Part shown: piece after piece, positions 32,708 through 45,429 of the stretch
How the letters are laid out: every line of letters begins with the position of its first letter
Position numbering within the stretch: the stretch's first letter is position 1
Origin: Eublepharis macularius
Lineage: Eukaryota; Chordata; Lepidosauria; Squamata; Eublepharidae
DNA: 64,000 bases
Reading direction: 5' to 3'
NCBI RefSeq assembly: GCF_028583425.1
Contig: NC_072799.1
Location: 90,444,217-90,508,216, forward strand
Notes under the pieces: generated by a model
What the model saw: the letters and a program-made list of their open reading frames with translations, nothing else
The model's database searches: none
Told to the model about the DNA's origin: nothing
Made by a program: the position numbers and the translations under genes

Positions 32708-33164
32708 GGCCTTCCTCAATTAGCCACACTACACACAGGGGGAAAATGAGGCGAAAACCACTCCCTTTGCAAGCTAAGCTCACCAACTCATTCTCAGAAA
32801 ACACCAACTCCCTCTTAACCCCTGTTCACACACACAACAAACATCAGTCAGCTCAGGAACACTTGCGCAGCTGGCATGACAATGGCATATCTGGGGGGGT
32901 GATGTCATCATGCCCCTTGGGAGCATGTGCATGGCACACACTCCAGGAGTGTCTGCCTGTGTCGGGCAACCTCCGGGAGCTTGCCACCTCATGCCGACCA
33001 CTGCCGGGTCGGCAGGCAAGGTGGCAAACTCACCACTGGCAGGCACCTGGGAACTCTATGGTGTACCCATGTTTTTATAATACAGCTCCATCTTAATTAT
33101 GTGCTCCTCTATAGCCGATTCATGGTCCTCAAGCACATGGACCTCAAACACTTGATCAGGTGCT

Positions 33165-33780
33165 GTCTCTTCTCTCAAATCATGTGCAGAGTTCCACAGG
33201 AAGAGAGAAATGTTCAATGCGGCTCAGGCCTTGCAGGCCAGAGATCTTTCAGTGATGGGGACTTTGATATGGAGGACAAGCAGAGAGCTCCCGCTTCTGA
33301 ATACAAGATGTAGGAAAGAAGTGGAGCGGGCTTCTTATCTGAAGGCTCTCAACTCCTCCTTAATTTCTGCCTCCTCTTTCTGGCTAAGACCCTGAAACGA
33401 AGACCTTGCAAAAGATACCAGTGGCCTTGCTTCTTCAGATTGTAGGACTGAAGGTCTACATTTGTTGTCTATTCTTGAAGGGGATAGCTAAGCAAAGAGT
33501 TCTTCAAAATGCAACTCCGAGAGCACTGTTAAGAGAAATTGTGAGAATCCAACTCTCAATTTCATCCCCACCAGAAAAAAATTGAAAAAACTGAGCTTTC
33601 ACAGTTCTAGTAGTTTCCGGCCAAGTCAACATTTTAACTCAGTTGGCGAAAGGCTTGACTCTCTTTGATGGGACTCAGTATAGGGGATTCTCAGATGCTC
33701 CGGGAGTGGAGAACATTGTCCAAGGACAGATGGATCATACAGTCTCCAAGGGTTACACCAGAATGGTATGCTAATGAAAA
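33165..33780 (+). pseudogene. Possible decayed DIRS-type reverse-transcriptase region
   Basis: Around 33640 two frames together give SVGERL and then TLFDGTQYRGFSDAPG ... VSKGYTRMV, a spacing that recalls the V-G-G-R-L ... K-G-Y start of DIRS reverse transcriptase. Stops and frameshifts abound. This is a weak match made by eye. Confidence 0.3.
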
Positions 33781-33914
33781 ACTGTAGTATCCTCTACCCA
33801 AGAGAACATATCAAAAACGGGTCTGATGCTGGAGACCATAATTCAGCTTCTGAACCCACATACCATCTAGTCACTCCCACTAAATCAGAGAAGAATAAAT
33901 GCAGAGAAGAATAA

Positions 33915-34060
33915 ATGGGCACATCTACCGCTGTTTTTTCATGATAGCAAAAAAAAAAGGTCTTACCTTGATCCTAGCCGGATGAATGCAAGAAGGGCGT
34001 TTCTCTAAGAAAGGCCCCCTGTATATGCAGATCTCCTTGCTCTGGTCAGACAACATGAGT
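33915..34060. repeat. 146 bp direct duplicate, copy 1
   Basis: Identical base for base to 34556-34701, including a run of ten A. The copies start at the same sequence (ATGGGCACATCTACCGC) and end at CAACATGAGT; flanks differ. Confidence 0.95.
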
Positions 34061-34555
34061 CCCTGCACTGTAATTGTAATCAACATGCTGTGAACATCCT
34101 GGTGAGTCAAAAGGATAAGACTGAGAGGGCTGCTTATTGAAACAAAGCTGAAGAAAACTTCTATTGGACGCTCTTATTGGCACACAGTGATAAGCATCCT
34201 TCAGAAATATCCATGCAATCAAATTTCAGGGTTCTGTCAGAGCTACCTGTGGAGGTTAGAGCCTCCCGGCAAACAAAAACAAAAAACCCTATGGACTAAG
34301 CCCCCCCCCCAACACACACACACAATTCTTGTCTAAATGGCCCATAATAGTAGACTGCCTCGCTTGACACGGCTCCTGACCAAATAGCAGCAGGACACTT
34401 TCCACAACAATGTCATCCAGATCTGGAGGTAACCTTGTACTTAGTGGTACAAGTGAGACCCTGAATCAACAGGAAAAAAATGTCAGAGGTATCAGGTGGG
34501 TTCAGATGACCTCTGACCTTCAAGTATCCATGGTTTTAAGTTTTGGTATTACATC

Positions 34556-34701
34556 ATGGGCACATCTACCGCTGTTTTTTCATGATAGCAAAAAAAAAAG
34601 GTCTTACCTTGATCCTAGCCGGATGAATGCAAGAAGGGCGTTTCTCTAAGAAAGGCCCCCTGTATATGCAGATCTCCTTGCTCTGGTCAGACAACATGAG
34701 T
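34556..34701. repeat. 146 bp direct duplicate, copy 2
   Basis: Exact copy of 33915-34060, 641 bp downstream in the same orientation. Confidence 0.95.
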
Positions 34702-35105
34702 GGAGGAGACAATTCCTTAGATATCTGAGGCCCAAGCAGTTTAGGTCTTTAAAGGTCAAAACCCGTATCTTGCATTGGGCCTGGAAGCCAGGGCAGAGGA
34801 CATAGCATGGGCTTTTTCGTAATGTTCATTCACCACCTCCCAGGTTTTTCAAGTTAAATGTTAAAATAAGATGTTTGCTATTTTGGAAAATCCCATCTTG
34901 GAGGCAGCAATAAAGAGCATAGTATTCCTAGTGGCCGTCTCCAATAAATGATTGTTATACAGTTTTCCCCTACTGGCTTAACCCATTTTATGGAGTAGTA
35001 CCAGAGCGACTCTGAGAATAAATCCAGGGTAAGAACCCAGTTGGCCGTTTTGCAATCCAAGAACCATAGATTGGAAACACTGCACACTGAATTCCTTGCC
35101 ACGAT

Positions 35106-35155
<50 letters not shown>

Positions 35156-35156
35156 A
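35106..35156. repeat. (TAC)n microsatellite
   Basis: About 17 TAC units, ending ten bases before a foldback element. Poly-Thr, poly-Val and poly-Ser frames here are artefacts. Confidence 0.97.
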
Positions 35157-35166
35157 GACAGACAAA

Positions 35167-35354
35167 GGCCATTTCCACACAGCTTACCTTGTTGTGGAAA
35201 ATAGCGAAATCTCACGCGAAATCACGCGAGAAGACGCTGTTACCGCGTCTTGTGCGATAACAGCGTCTTCTCGCGTGATAACAGCGTCTTTTTGCGAGAT
35301 TTTGCACGAGATTTCGCTATTTTCCACAACAAGGTAAGCTGTGTGGAAACAGCC
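35167..35354. mobile_element. Harbinger-like CpG foldback
   Basis: GGCCATTTCCACACAGCTTACC ... inverted GTAAGCTGTGTGGAAACAGCC; flanks AAA / AAA (35164-35166, 35355-35357). Central part holds repeated GAAGACGCTGTTA and its inverse. Confidence 0.75.
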
Positions 35355-35359
35355 AAAAA

Positions 35360-36540
35360 TGTATAGCTCAGCCATAGCCTGGACTGCAATATAGTCCAGA
35401 CTACTGGTAGAGTAGAACTTCTTTTCTTCTTATGCACCTTATGTAACTTGTAACAAACGATGACCAGTGTCTTACTGCTAAATATTATTTATATGCATTG
35501 AAAAGCTGTATTTAATTCATCATTGTATCTTAAAGAAGCCCTACGCCTTGATATATTTGCCTTCCTATCGTGGGATTTGGGGACGTCATATCTCCTCCCA
35601 TGGACTCCAATATAATAAAATAGATTGTAGCTTGAATACAAGCGGCCTGAACAACAAAATCTGTTGACAAAAAGCCCAGTCCATGCTGATGAAGTACTTT
35701 ACGTGGTTGTGTATGTAGGAACACTATTACCGTAAGAAAGACGGATATAAACCAGGTTGTGCTTGGTCACCCTCTCCATGCTGAAAAAAAGCGAACACAG
35801 CCATGGAAAAGACTGCTAGTTCTCCTCATGTATGACTTCACTCTTTCTTCATGTTATTGTGTGCATACGCTCACAATCACATAGAGAAAATTAGCACTGT
35901 GAACAGGCTCATAGTAGTGTGTGTAGATTGAACTGACGTATGTCACATTGGTCATGTGCATTGTATTCCTAAAGGTACAAAATTCTAGCCTGTATGAAAA
36001 TTCATTGGCATGCGGGCCAGTTGTGTTTATCATGGGTAAATCATAGGTACACTGATTCCATTCAAAGAGGAACCAAACTGCATTGTTTGAGTGCATTGTG
36101 TCCACAGTTCCCTTGATATAGACGGAATTAAATGGGATCAAACTGGGCTTGAAATTAATTGAGTGATAGGAAGAATTGTCAAAGTTTTTCTCCAATTCAA
36201 ATTAGTGTTTATGTTTTACATTAGCTTAATTTGAATTTTTAGATTTACACTTGCTTCCTTTGAATTTTTATCAGGTTCTCATTTATGTATAGTATGGTTT
36301 TTTTGGTTTAAAAACACCATTGTAAAATTTTATCTAAAAAGTTGATATTCAAGATTCATCATTGTCTTAACATTCAAGAAAACCTAAGTTGACTTTTTAA
36401 AACATCCATCAAAATCTGTTTTCAAAGGTAAAATGATAAAATGTGCATCATTCAAAATGTTGTATTTAAATTCTGACTCCTTTAATTTTGGACTTGTGCA
36501 AAATGTTTTCAACTGTCTAGCTTAATTAGCTTGTAGATCA
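35360..36540. other. Intergenic, no recognised feature
   Basis: AT-rich and apparently unique. It holds a 113-codon minus-strand frame (35854-36195) that matches nothing I know and lacks any supporting signal. Confidence 0.35.
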
Positions 36541-38024
36541 AAAGTATGATGAGCTATGGAGGTGGTAGCTTTTTAGCATTCCGGTATGTAGGAGCTGACT
36601 GGCCCTCATGCAGATAGGCAAATCTGTCCAATGAGGCATATACCACAAATATACCACAAATACCAGGACAACCCCATGTTTGCAAAGAGATTTGAAAAAC
36701 ATCCAATTAAAAAAACAACACCGTGATTCTGTACAGCTACCGGGGGGTGGGGGGGGAAGAGCCAGGCACAAATGTGTGTTGCCATAAGAACTCGAAATGG
36801 CTTGTGAAAACATGGTGGCCAGGAGGACAAGGTGGCCGGCAGCAGGAGGCAGTGCAGAGGGGAAGACAAGCCAGGGCCAGAGGTGGGGTTGCCAGGTGGA
36901 GACGACAACTGGAAGGTGAGAGAGATAAGTTGATACTGGGGGGGGGGGGGGATGATCTAGAACTCAAAGGAGGCAAGGTGGAACTGGCAATGGGAATGGG
37001 GAGGAAATGGGATTTTCCCTACCCCACAAAAATTCATAGTTCTCCCTTGTCTTGCATATTTTTTTAACATTGTTTGCAATCCTTCATCTTCTGTCCACTA
37101 TTGTTGCTTGACAAACTGGTTAGAAACCCAGTTGGCCATCTGACTATTTAGTTCAATAATTCAGTTTGTAAAGTTCATGTTTGTCCTACCCCAACTATCT
37201 TTTTTGAGAGGGGTGCCACGTTGCGTAACCCTCCTGCCTTCACTCACCCCCTTCCAGCAGCGCCCAGGCACTCCTGCTCCTCAGTCCCGTGTAAGCCCCC
37301 CCCCCCCAGCCACCCACTGCCTTTGGTCTCACAAGTCCATGTTTCCCTGTCATTCTTTATGGGTGATTAAGTATGATAATAAATTTTGTCTTGCGTTGCT
37401 GCAGAAAATATTTATGTTTTTTCTCAGTAATCTGCTACAGCATTCCATTTACAGAAAATATATTTCTATAATTTTGTATATGTATTTTGTATTGCTTTTT
37501 TCTATGTAAACACATGGAAGTATTATGTGTGGCTTTAAGGAACCAGATGTTGCCCTTCTGAAGTGGTAATTTTTCTCCCTGTGTGTGGTCGCAGATAGAC
37601 AATCAAATGTGCCCAGCCATTATAACAGGGGGCCTTCCTTTGATTCATTCTGGCTCTTTTTAGTGCTACAAGTGAAACCGCACCAGCGTCACGCCAACGA
37701 TCTCGTTTGTTTTTACTTCAGTACATATTACTCAAAGATGCACATATTTATTTTTTCAAAATAAATCCTGCGAACAAAAATAACCTCAGCTGCCCACCCT
37801 ATCCCAGTAGCAGGCCATCCTGAAGAAGCGATGCCCTCGCAGCACGGATCAGCATTTGGCCTGGCAGGAAGAAGATTTACTCTCTTAGTCTGGGTAGGAC
37901 TAGTACTCAGCATCAAGCACAAGACACACAGAGGGACAGCATTTTAATTTACACCTGAACATTTGCAATTTTCACTGGCTTCATTTCATAACTATGTTAA
38001 AGTTAATGAAACAATGCTGAAGTA

Positions 38025-38380
38025 CAGGGTTCATTTTCGGTCTCCTGTGCAGGCCCACGTAGGACTGCGCATGCACAGGCCTGCCAATGGGTCGGTTCTG
38101 CAGCTAAATTCCTCTAGGGGGCGCCTGTCCCCTCCCAGAGAGCACGCCCAGCTTGTTTCCCACCGAAACGGCCTGCTCTCTGGGAGGAGCAGCGCCCCCC
38201 CCCCCCGCAGTTCCTCTGTTGCTGCCGGCTGGAGAGGTTCCACTTAGAGGATCTGGGAGGGGGCAGGTGCCCCCTAGAGGAATTTTAGCTGTAGAACTGA
38301 CCACTTGGCAGGCCTGCCCAAGAGCCGTCACATATGTGCCTGCACAAAGACCTCAATGAACAACAGTAAGTGCAACCCTG
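38025..38380. mobile_element. DIRS-related foldback (joined inverted repeats)
   Basis: Left CAGGGTTCATTTTCGGTCTC ... and right ...CAACAGTAAGTGCAACCCTG are inverted, with ~120 bp arms sharing CAGGCCTGCC and AATTCCTCTAGGGGGC. The outer ends resemble the DIRS-like ITR at 7100-7440 (GTTCATYGAGKTCTT.TGTGCAG). No coding interior. Confidence 0.65.
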
Positions 38381-39689
38381 TTTTAAATTTGTTCTTTTTA
38401 AAAATAGGTGCTCCTACCATAAAAGACTGTGCCCTGCTCTGGTGTGTTCACTTCCTCCCATTGTCCATGGTGGCTATTGGTTTCGTTTTGTAACTGTGGT
38501 TTTAAACACATATACACACACACAAGCAGGCTGCATTAAAACTAACATATAGATTTTAGGATGGCAGAGAGGTCTCTGGGTCCATGGCTCTACTGGGCAT
38601 ACTGCCCAACTAGCAATATTCTGAATTAGTTTGTTTATGCCTGACCCAGTTTATGCCATCCCACCCCCCTCCCCTTGTCTCTTCAAGATTACTCTGGGTC
38701 TTCAGTAAACAAGATATTTCTATACAAGTTTACCGCTGGCCAGATTCCCGTTAGACCCCTCTGTCTTGTTATAAGGAAGGAGGCATTTCTCCTCGCCCAA
38801 GTGCCAGCCGCTCTACAGCTTTAGGAATTGTCCAGCTTCACCTGCTCGGGGGAGGGGGGCAGTAGCCCAAAGGTCAGCAGGGACTTCCATGCACTGCAGT
38901 GGTGCTCACTTAGCATTCACTTCAGAACTAGTCAGATTTATTGTACACAACCATTGGCCTTTACAATTAAAACATATTTGGGACGTTAAAACATTTAAAA
39001 CGTATTTGCAAACGGACAAGATTACATTCTAAAACCTCAGGTCACCTTCAACTTCAGTTAGGAACATTCTCACCAGGACTGTTCGCTCTGATTTTCCAGG
39101 CAATTCAGAACTAAGATATGCGTTTTTTCCCAGCTGGGGTTCACGGAGCAAGTTGGGGCTCTTAATTCCTGGAAGACTTGCCAGCTCATGAGCAATAGAA
39201 ATCTCTTCTGAATATGCTCCTGTGTATTTTACAGTGAGTGGTTCTAGGTTATTGTGACCCAATTTTGTGCCAGTGTGGTCAATTCACACATGCTGTTTCT
39301 GGTACACTATAATGGTACCACTTCTCAGTTCGTGTGGAGAGCTATAAACATGCAGTAAAATGCATTTTAGTAGAGCAATGACTGATCCCCAAAGCTCTTA
39401 CTTAACCCAGTTGCTAATTTGCTGAGAACTGCTTTGCTTGTTACAAATTTCTTGGAAGGTTCTTCTCAGAGGAATGATCACAAATGGCATGCATTTGTTT
39501 ATTAAGGCAGCGCAGTTCATCTTCCCATTGCACATAGCTATGTACACAGGAGAAAAAAGCATACTCAGTTATGAAATGTGCTCTCTGCACAAGTTGCATG
39601 TTAATTGGCAGAAAATTGATCCAGGCTGCCCCTGCAGTCCCAGAAAAAAAACTGCAGATATTATTTATCCTGGCAATCAGTGTGTTTAG

Positions 39690-39891
39690 GAGCCAAGCCA
39701 CAAGTGACGCCTGACACAGGTTGGAAACTTGTCAGCTTCCCTCAAGTTTTGATGGGAAATGTTGGCATCCTGGTCTTGCAGCTGTAATGGAGAGCCAAGC
39801 TGTAAAACCAGGACGCCTACATTTCCCATCAAAACTTGAGGGAAGCTGACAAGTGTCCAACCTGTGTCAGGCGTCACTTGTGGCTTGGCTC
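39690..39891. mobile_element. GAGCCAAGC foldback, copy D
   Basis: 202 bp, GAGCCAAGCCACAAGTGACG ... CACTTGTGGCTTGGCTC; arms nearly identical, the end variant (CCAC/GTGG) being symmetric in both arms. Flanks TAG / TTG. Confidence 0.78.
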
Positions 39892-40352
39892 TTGGATACA
39901 GCCTTTGGCACTCCGGTGTTCTGTCCACCATTGATTCATCCATCAGTTTTCCAAACTAAGAAAACATATTGCAGTTTTTTTAGCAAGGTGGAATCCTCAG
40001 CTTGGAGAAAGGCTCAGAAATATAGTTGCCAGATCCTAACTCTGCTCTCCCTTATCTTTGTAAAAGCTGAAGCAGAGATCTGTCCCATCCCACAGAGCTG
40101 GGGAGGGAGAAAACTGAGTGGGTTATGCAAACTGCATCCAGTGCCTCTCGCTGACTCTGCTCTTAAAGAGACAGGCAGTGTCTCCTTGTTAGCGCCTGTC
40201 TTGAATGGCAGGGGGCTAATCTGTAATGTTTATGGGACTGACCATATGTAATCAAAAGGTCCCCCTGCCCCTGCAATCAGGCATTAGAGTTTCTTGTGGA
40301 CTATTAATGTTGCACGTAAAGCACGTTAATCAGTTTTAAAAAATCAATTCTG

Positions 40353-40606
40353 GTTGGCCAGTTTGGTGTCGTCGTTAAGAGCAGCAGGACTCTAATCTGG
40401 AGAACTGGGTTTGAGTCCTCACTCCTTTGCTTGAAGCCAGCTGGGGTGACCTTGGGTCAGTCACAGCTCTTCCAGAGCTCTCTCAGCCCTACTCATCTTA
40501 CAGGGTGATTGTTGTGGAGATAATAATAACATACTTTGTAAACTGCTCTGAGTGGGTGTTAAGTTGTCCTGAAGGGCAGTATATAAATCAAATGTTGTTA
40601 TTAACT
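40353..40606 (+). repeat. tRNA-derived squamate SINE
   Basis: GGCCAGTTTGGTGTCGTCGT ... GGTTTGAGTCCTCACTCC ... AAATCAAATGTTGTTATTA; same family as 2061. Confidence 0.85.
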
Positions 40607-40790
40607 CCACACCTCCCAGTGGCTTGAAGAACACCTGAAATTTATTTTTATAGGCAAGCAGATATATTTTTTTTGCTGAAATGTTAATTCAGTTTACACT
40701 ATAGCTTTGCTCATGTTTGCTGGATTATTTCTTGAACGGCTATTGGCAACATTTTAACAGTTATGGTCCAGGACAAACATTTTTTACTTC

Positions 40791-41244
40791 TGTCAGGGAC
40801 TGTCAACTTAGATCTCAGTAACTTCAGTGCATGAGTCCACAGGTACATGAGTTAAAGCTTTATTGAGAATCTTTATTGAGAATAGTACAGCACTGCAGAC
40901 ATTTCTTGTCAGGAATAACTTTTCACTCCCACTCTTACTCATATTAAACCCTTTAAGCACAACTCACTCTACTCTACCCCCTCCTTTTAAGCTAGGTTCC
41001 CATCTATGCAGAAAAAGAAAGTGAATGGTTATGACTAGGATTCCAGTCCTCCTCAAGTCATCTGGCCACGTCTCCTTGACAACGTGGATAACCACATTCC
41101 TTCTCAGCGTCTCACAGCTTCTCCAGCCATTTCTCTAGCACAGGGTCCTAATAGCACTTCCAGAGTATGTCACAGAAGATCGGGTCCACAGCCCGACAGT
41201 GAACCCCAAACCCCCAGAGCATGGCAGGGGCCACGACCGTGACA
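40791..41244 (-). mobile_element. Solo LTR
   Basis: 454 bp starting TGTCAGGGACTG and ending CCACGACCGTGACA (TG...CA). 5 bp flanks ACTTC / GCTTC (40786-40790, 41245-41249). AATAAA read on the minus strand at about 40858-40880, in a short tandem duplication, gives the orientation. No internal retroviral genes nearby. Confidence 0.6.
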
Positions 41245-42349
41245 GCTTCTTGGTGAAAAAAAACTGAAGTAATCGTCTTGGTTTGACACAGACACGCACA
41301 CTCAAAGGGTTAGTTCGGTTCTTTAAAATATTGATACCCTTTTATGAAATAAAAAAATGTAAGTAAAAGTTTCAGAACATGGTTACAGACTTCAGAAGGA
41401 GCTGGATCAAATAATGTGAGGTCTCCTGGAACACAATGATACAAGCCACCTGAAGTTCAGACATTTTGGACTCCCAACTATTCTCTTTAATCCCACCCCA
41501 CATAAAATGAGTACCGACTAACAATGCCATCCTGAGAGTTACACCCTTCCAAGTCCTTTGAAGGCAACTTGGAACGGTGTAACCCTGTTTAGAACTGTCC
41601 TGTATTCTACTGAAATTAACAGGATAGATAGCTATGAGGGACTCTTTTGTTGCTTTTAGTGGCCCTTAGTTATGCTTAACTGGGTCAGGGTCTTTGTAGC
41701 CAAATTCAGAAGAGTCCCTCACATGCAGCTCCATGTCACGGTGGTGACATATGACTGCTCCTGTCAGGAGGGTGGCTTAGCTCGTGGTTCACATATTGAG
41801 GCAGGTCTTGCCAGCACCTGTTTCTGCCCCACAGGGAATAAGGAAGTTACTCAGCCGGCCTGGGACCCCAGCTGCTGGACCTCAAGGAGGCTCCCCCCCC
41901 CCACTTTTCTTAGGATACACAGCAGCTCCCGGCAGATAATATCACAGAGGTTCGTCCAGCCTGAGGATCTGGGTCACGGCTTTTTTGTATTTAGTCTCTT
42001 AAAAGGCCTTAGTAGTCCTTTCAGTTCTCCCTCTGCCTCCAAATTGCTACAGGGGACCAATGTCTCTTATGTGAGCTCTCTAGGCAAGTAGGGCTTAAAG
42101 CTTTTCTACTCCTGGTAAGTCTGGCCTGAACTGGGATTAATGTGTATGCAACTGCAAAGACAATAGACTGAGCAAAGGTAAAAGAAATTGGCATAAACAC
42201 ATCCTCTTACCTTGACACTAAGCGCCTAAGACGGAAATGAGAGAGAAGCTTTCCAGTCTGTACGTTGCATTCATTTTGGCTCATCCGTTACCTTGGTGCC
42301 ACGGTCGATCTCCTGAGCTGGGGCAGCCCCTTCTTCCTCCCGAAGGTAT

Positions 42350-42450
42350 GTGTCCACATGAACACATAAAGCTGCCTCATACTGAAACAGAACTTTGGTC
42401 CACCAAGGTCCGTACCGTCTTCTCCAGGGCTCTCCAGCGTGGTGTCTGCC
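42350..42450 (-). repeat. SINE fragment
   Basis: AAGCTGCCTCATACTGAAAC ... TTGGTCCACCAAGGTCCGTA is the far half of the tRNA-derived repeat also seen at 43215-43380. Confidence 0.55.
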
Positions 42451-43214
42451 AACATCCTTCTTGCCTCCCACCAAGGGGTTGGAGGAAGTGGGTGGGCCAA
42501 GGAGGGCTTTTTGCTTTTCTGATGTTTACGCTATAATGCTAACAGCGACTTTATGTAAAGTACTTTACCTACGCAAATAGCAGAGTGATATTCTAAAAAC
42601 CACAGTGGGACTTTTTTCTGAGTAAGCACGATAAAATGATTAATGTACATAACATGAATTTCTACTGAAGTCATCAGAACTTTCCAATTTTTATAATTCA
42701 GGTGAAAGTTGATACTAACATCAGTAAATCAAATTGTGGTAGCTTTCCAGAACTAATTTGTGATCTTATTCAAATCTGGCCAGAATACTGTATACTGTAT
42801 GTATCACATGGGCAATGAGCTATGTTAGCCCTTCAGCACCAACTGTTGTCACAAAAAAATCGTGCAGGCTGAAAATGTCTTCTCTTGTGAGAGAAAGGCT
42901 CATCTGAAGCGGAGAGGAAGCCAGGAGAAGCATTTTTCTCCTTTTTCTTTTGCATAAGTGTGTTAGATGCCTACAAAATGATAGTATTTTAGCTAGCTCT
43001 TTATGTGTATGCATTTTGTGTATATGCAAGAAAATATTTTTAAACAATACATTAATTTTTAAAGGCATCCTGTTAAAACAGAGCTGCTGTCTTACATGCT
43101 TAAGAGCTACTATCACAGTTATGCACCCTCATTCACTGGCATTTTGTGGTTGGCTCCACGTCCAGTGGCAGCCATTTTATGGCTGCACCCATCACTCTAA
43201 ATTCCAAATATGGC

Positions 43215-43380
43215 CCCAGGATAAAAAAGGTTCTCTGACTGGCAGTGGTTCTCCAGGGGCTTTGGCAGAGGCCTTTCAAATCAGCTGCTACATGGTTCTT
43301 TCAACGGGCAATGCCAGGGATTGAACTTGAGACCACCTGTAGGCAAAGCAGCTGCTCTACCTCACAGCCACTGCCCCTTC
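43215..43380 (-). repeat. tRNA-derived SINE
   Basis: On the minus strand it reads TGGCTGTGAGGTAGAGCAGC (A box) and AAGTTCAATCC (B box), then the body with TTGAAAGGCCTCTGCC. Confidence 0.7.
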
Positions 43381-44269
43381 CTTTCTCATTGTCTTCTTTT
43401 CTCAGCAAGGTCCAGTGTTTTATCTTCTGCCTTCCCTCCAGGTTTGCCAGGTGTCCATCAGTGGTGGGTAAAACTCTTAGTGGTTTGCCCTTCTGCCTGT
43501 TGATCGACAGTGTTCGGCAGGTGGCAAGCCACCTGGCGATCCACCTGCCACCAGCAGGCATCCTGGGCAAGCAAGTGCCCACCTCATCCCACCAATCTCC
43601 CAACAGTTGCCAGGTGACCTGGCAATCCTATTCTCCCCCTGCATTGGCTCCTTTGCTATTTCTGTCTTGAGGAACCTCCACTTTCCCCTTGGCTGCCTCA
43701 GGGCTGCCCATTGTTATTTTCCAGCCAGGGTCATCTACATGTCTATGGCCTTGAATGGCTCTGCTCTAGGATGGTAATGCCCTACCAACTTGTTTCTCAA
43801 CTTTACTGCTACTAACCAAAAAGGAAAACTCTGAGCCTGCATAGAGTGAAAATCCAGAAACTGCCTCGTGGGGCTGTAAAAGTTGGTAGTGGACTCCTGG
43901 GACAGAACGCATTTTACCAGTTACCTCCTGCATAAGTTCCATGATTCTGACCCACTCCGTTGAAGCCACCAATAGTACCCGTAAGGAGCAGTACCTATTC
44001 CACCACCTGAACTTTGGTCCAGGCTTCATGCCTGTGAGAAATCCCTCTAGGCCTGTTTGCTGAGAGAGGCAGGGCCTCTGTTCAAGAGCTGCACCTGCAT
44101 TCCTCTCGGTTCCCGAGAAAGGGGCCTTGAGAAGCTCAGTGCTCAGCGCTGCTCTCAGCTCTAGCCGTACTCCCGAAACTTTCACACTTAGGTAACGTCC
44201 AATTAAGGAACGAGCCCTGATTGGTTCCTTGAGACAGATGACGGCCCACACCACTCTGAAGAAGCTTCA

Positions 44270-44850
44270 CTGTTACCAAGCAGTTTACCGTTCTATCTTT
44301 TTCTACCGTTCCTGTCTTGACCAGCTATGCTACCTGGTAACCACTGCCAGCAACCAGCTGTGGAAGAGGAGAGCTTCTAGCTCCATGCCAACTCCAGGAT
44401 GCTGAGAGTGAGCTGGCGTGGATGGACTTTGGTAAGAGCCACCTGCCTTGGAACCAACTCAGAGAATGTTTAGCCAGCCGGCAAAGTAGTACTTTTAGCT
44501 AGATAGAGCGTAGATAGAATTAGCAAGCTTTTGTTTTTGCCTTGCCTAAATGTTTATGAGCGGTTTCTGCCCAGCACAGGCTCTCATGTTTTTCTTTAAT
44601 AAATTCCTTTATATTTTACTAGCCTGTGTCCAGTGTTGCTTGCTAAGGAGGTGCACACTCTCAAAAAAGAACCCAGAAGCAAGAGCGCTTCAAACTAACG
44701 ACCAGAGAACTCTTAGCGGCTCCTAGGGGTCCTGCGCGGTCTGGAGAACCGGCAGGGACGGGAGAGGAAAGGCTCTGGGTCGATACAGTACCCTAGCAAG
44801 AAACCTCGTGAGTCCGGCTTTCGGCCGTGAGTATTCCTCTAAACAATAGC
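44270..44850 (+). other. Possible solo LTR, ends not resolved
   Basis: AATAAA at about 44599 followed within 30 bases by a GT-rich CCTGTGTCCAGTGTTGCTTG, as in LTR polyadenylation regions, but no matching termini or duplication found. Confidence 0.35.
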
Positions 44851-45429
44851 CACATGTATTCTCCGTTATTTTGTATCAGGGAATATCCTTCCCTATGCAT
44901 TTCATTTCTCCACTTGAAGGATGACCAGTGCCAAAGAAAGAAAACAATTACTAACCTGAAATCCTTGTGTAATCACATCTCTGTTGTTGATTGATTTGTT
45001 TTCCTTGAATAACACAAAATGGTTCCAAAATATTCAGGGATGTTTTGTACTTTTAATACTATAGAATGCTTTGAAATAGTGGCTAACGAAGCATTTAAAT
45101 CAATTTTACACAGTCTCAGATAGTTTACAGTTGTGGTTGTTCTGATGTTTGGCTGTACCACACATGTTCAAAAATGCTTGTTGCATAAGCTTTCTTAATC
45201 TGCCAGGAAACGAAGATGAGACACATATAAAAATTGAGGGGGGGGAGGGGGGCACTGTGGGAGAATTCTTCACAAAATTCTAGCAAAATACTGCTTGAGT
45301 TTTCTGATACTACTGAAATGGATAAACTCGAGAATGCAGTATTACTTTGCAAACAGGAAACATGTAGAATTAACTAACCTAAATATTAAGGGCATTTTTA
45401 AAAAGTACAATTACCATCCAGTCAAATGA

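Noticed and set aside
34878..35337. Poly-Val, poly-Ser and poly-Thr proteins
   Set aside because: Translations of the TAC microsatellite.
41672..42091. 139-codon plus-strand frame
   Set aside because: No family recognised, no splice or promoter support, composition like the surrounding DNA.
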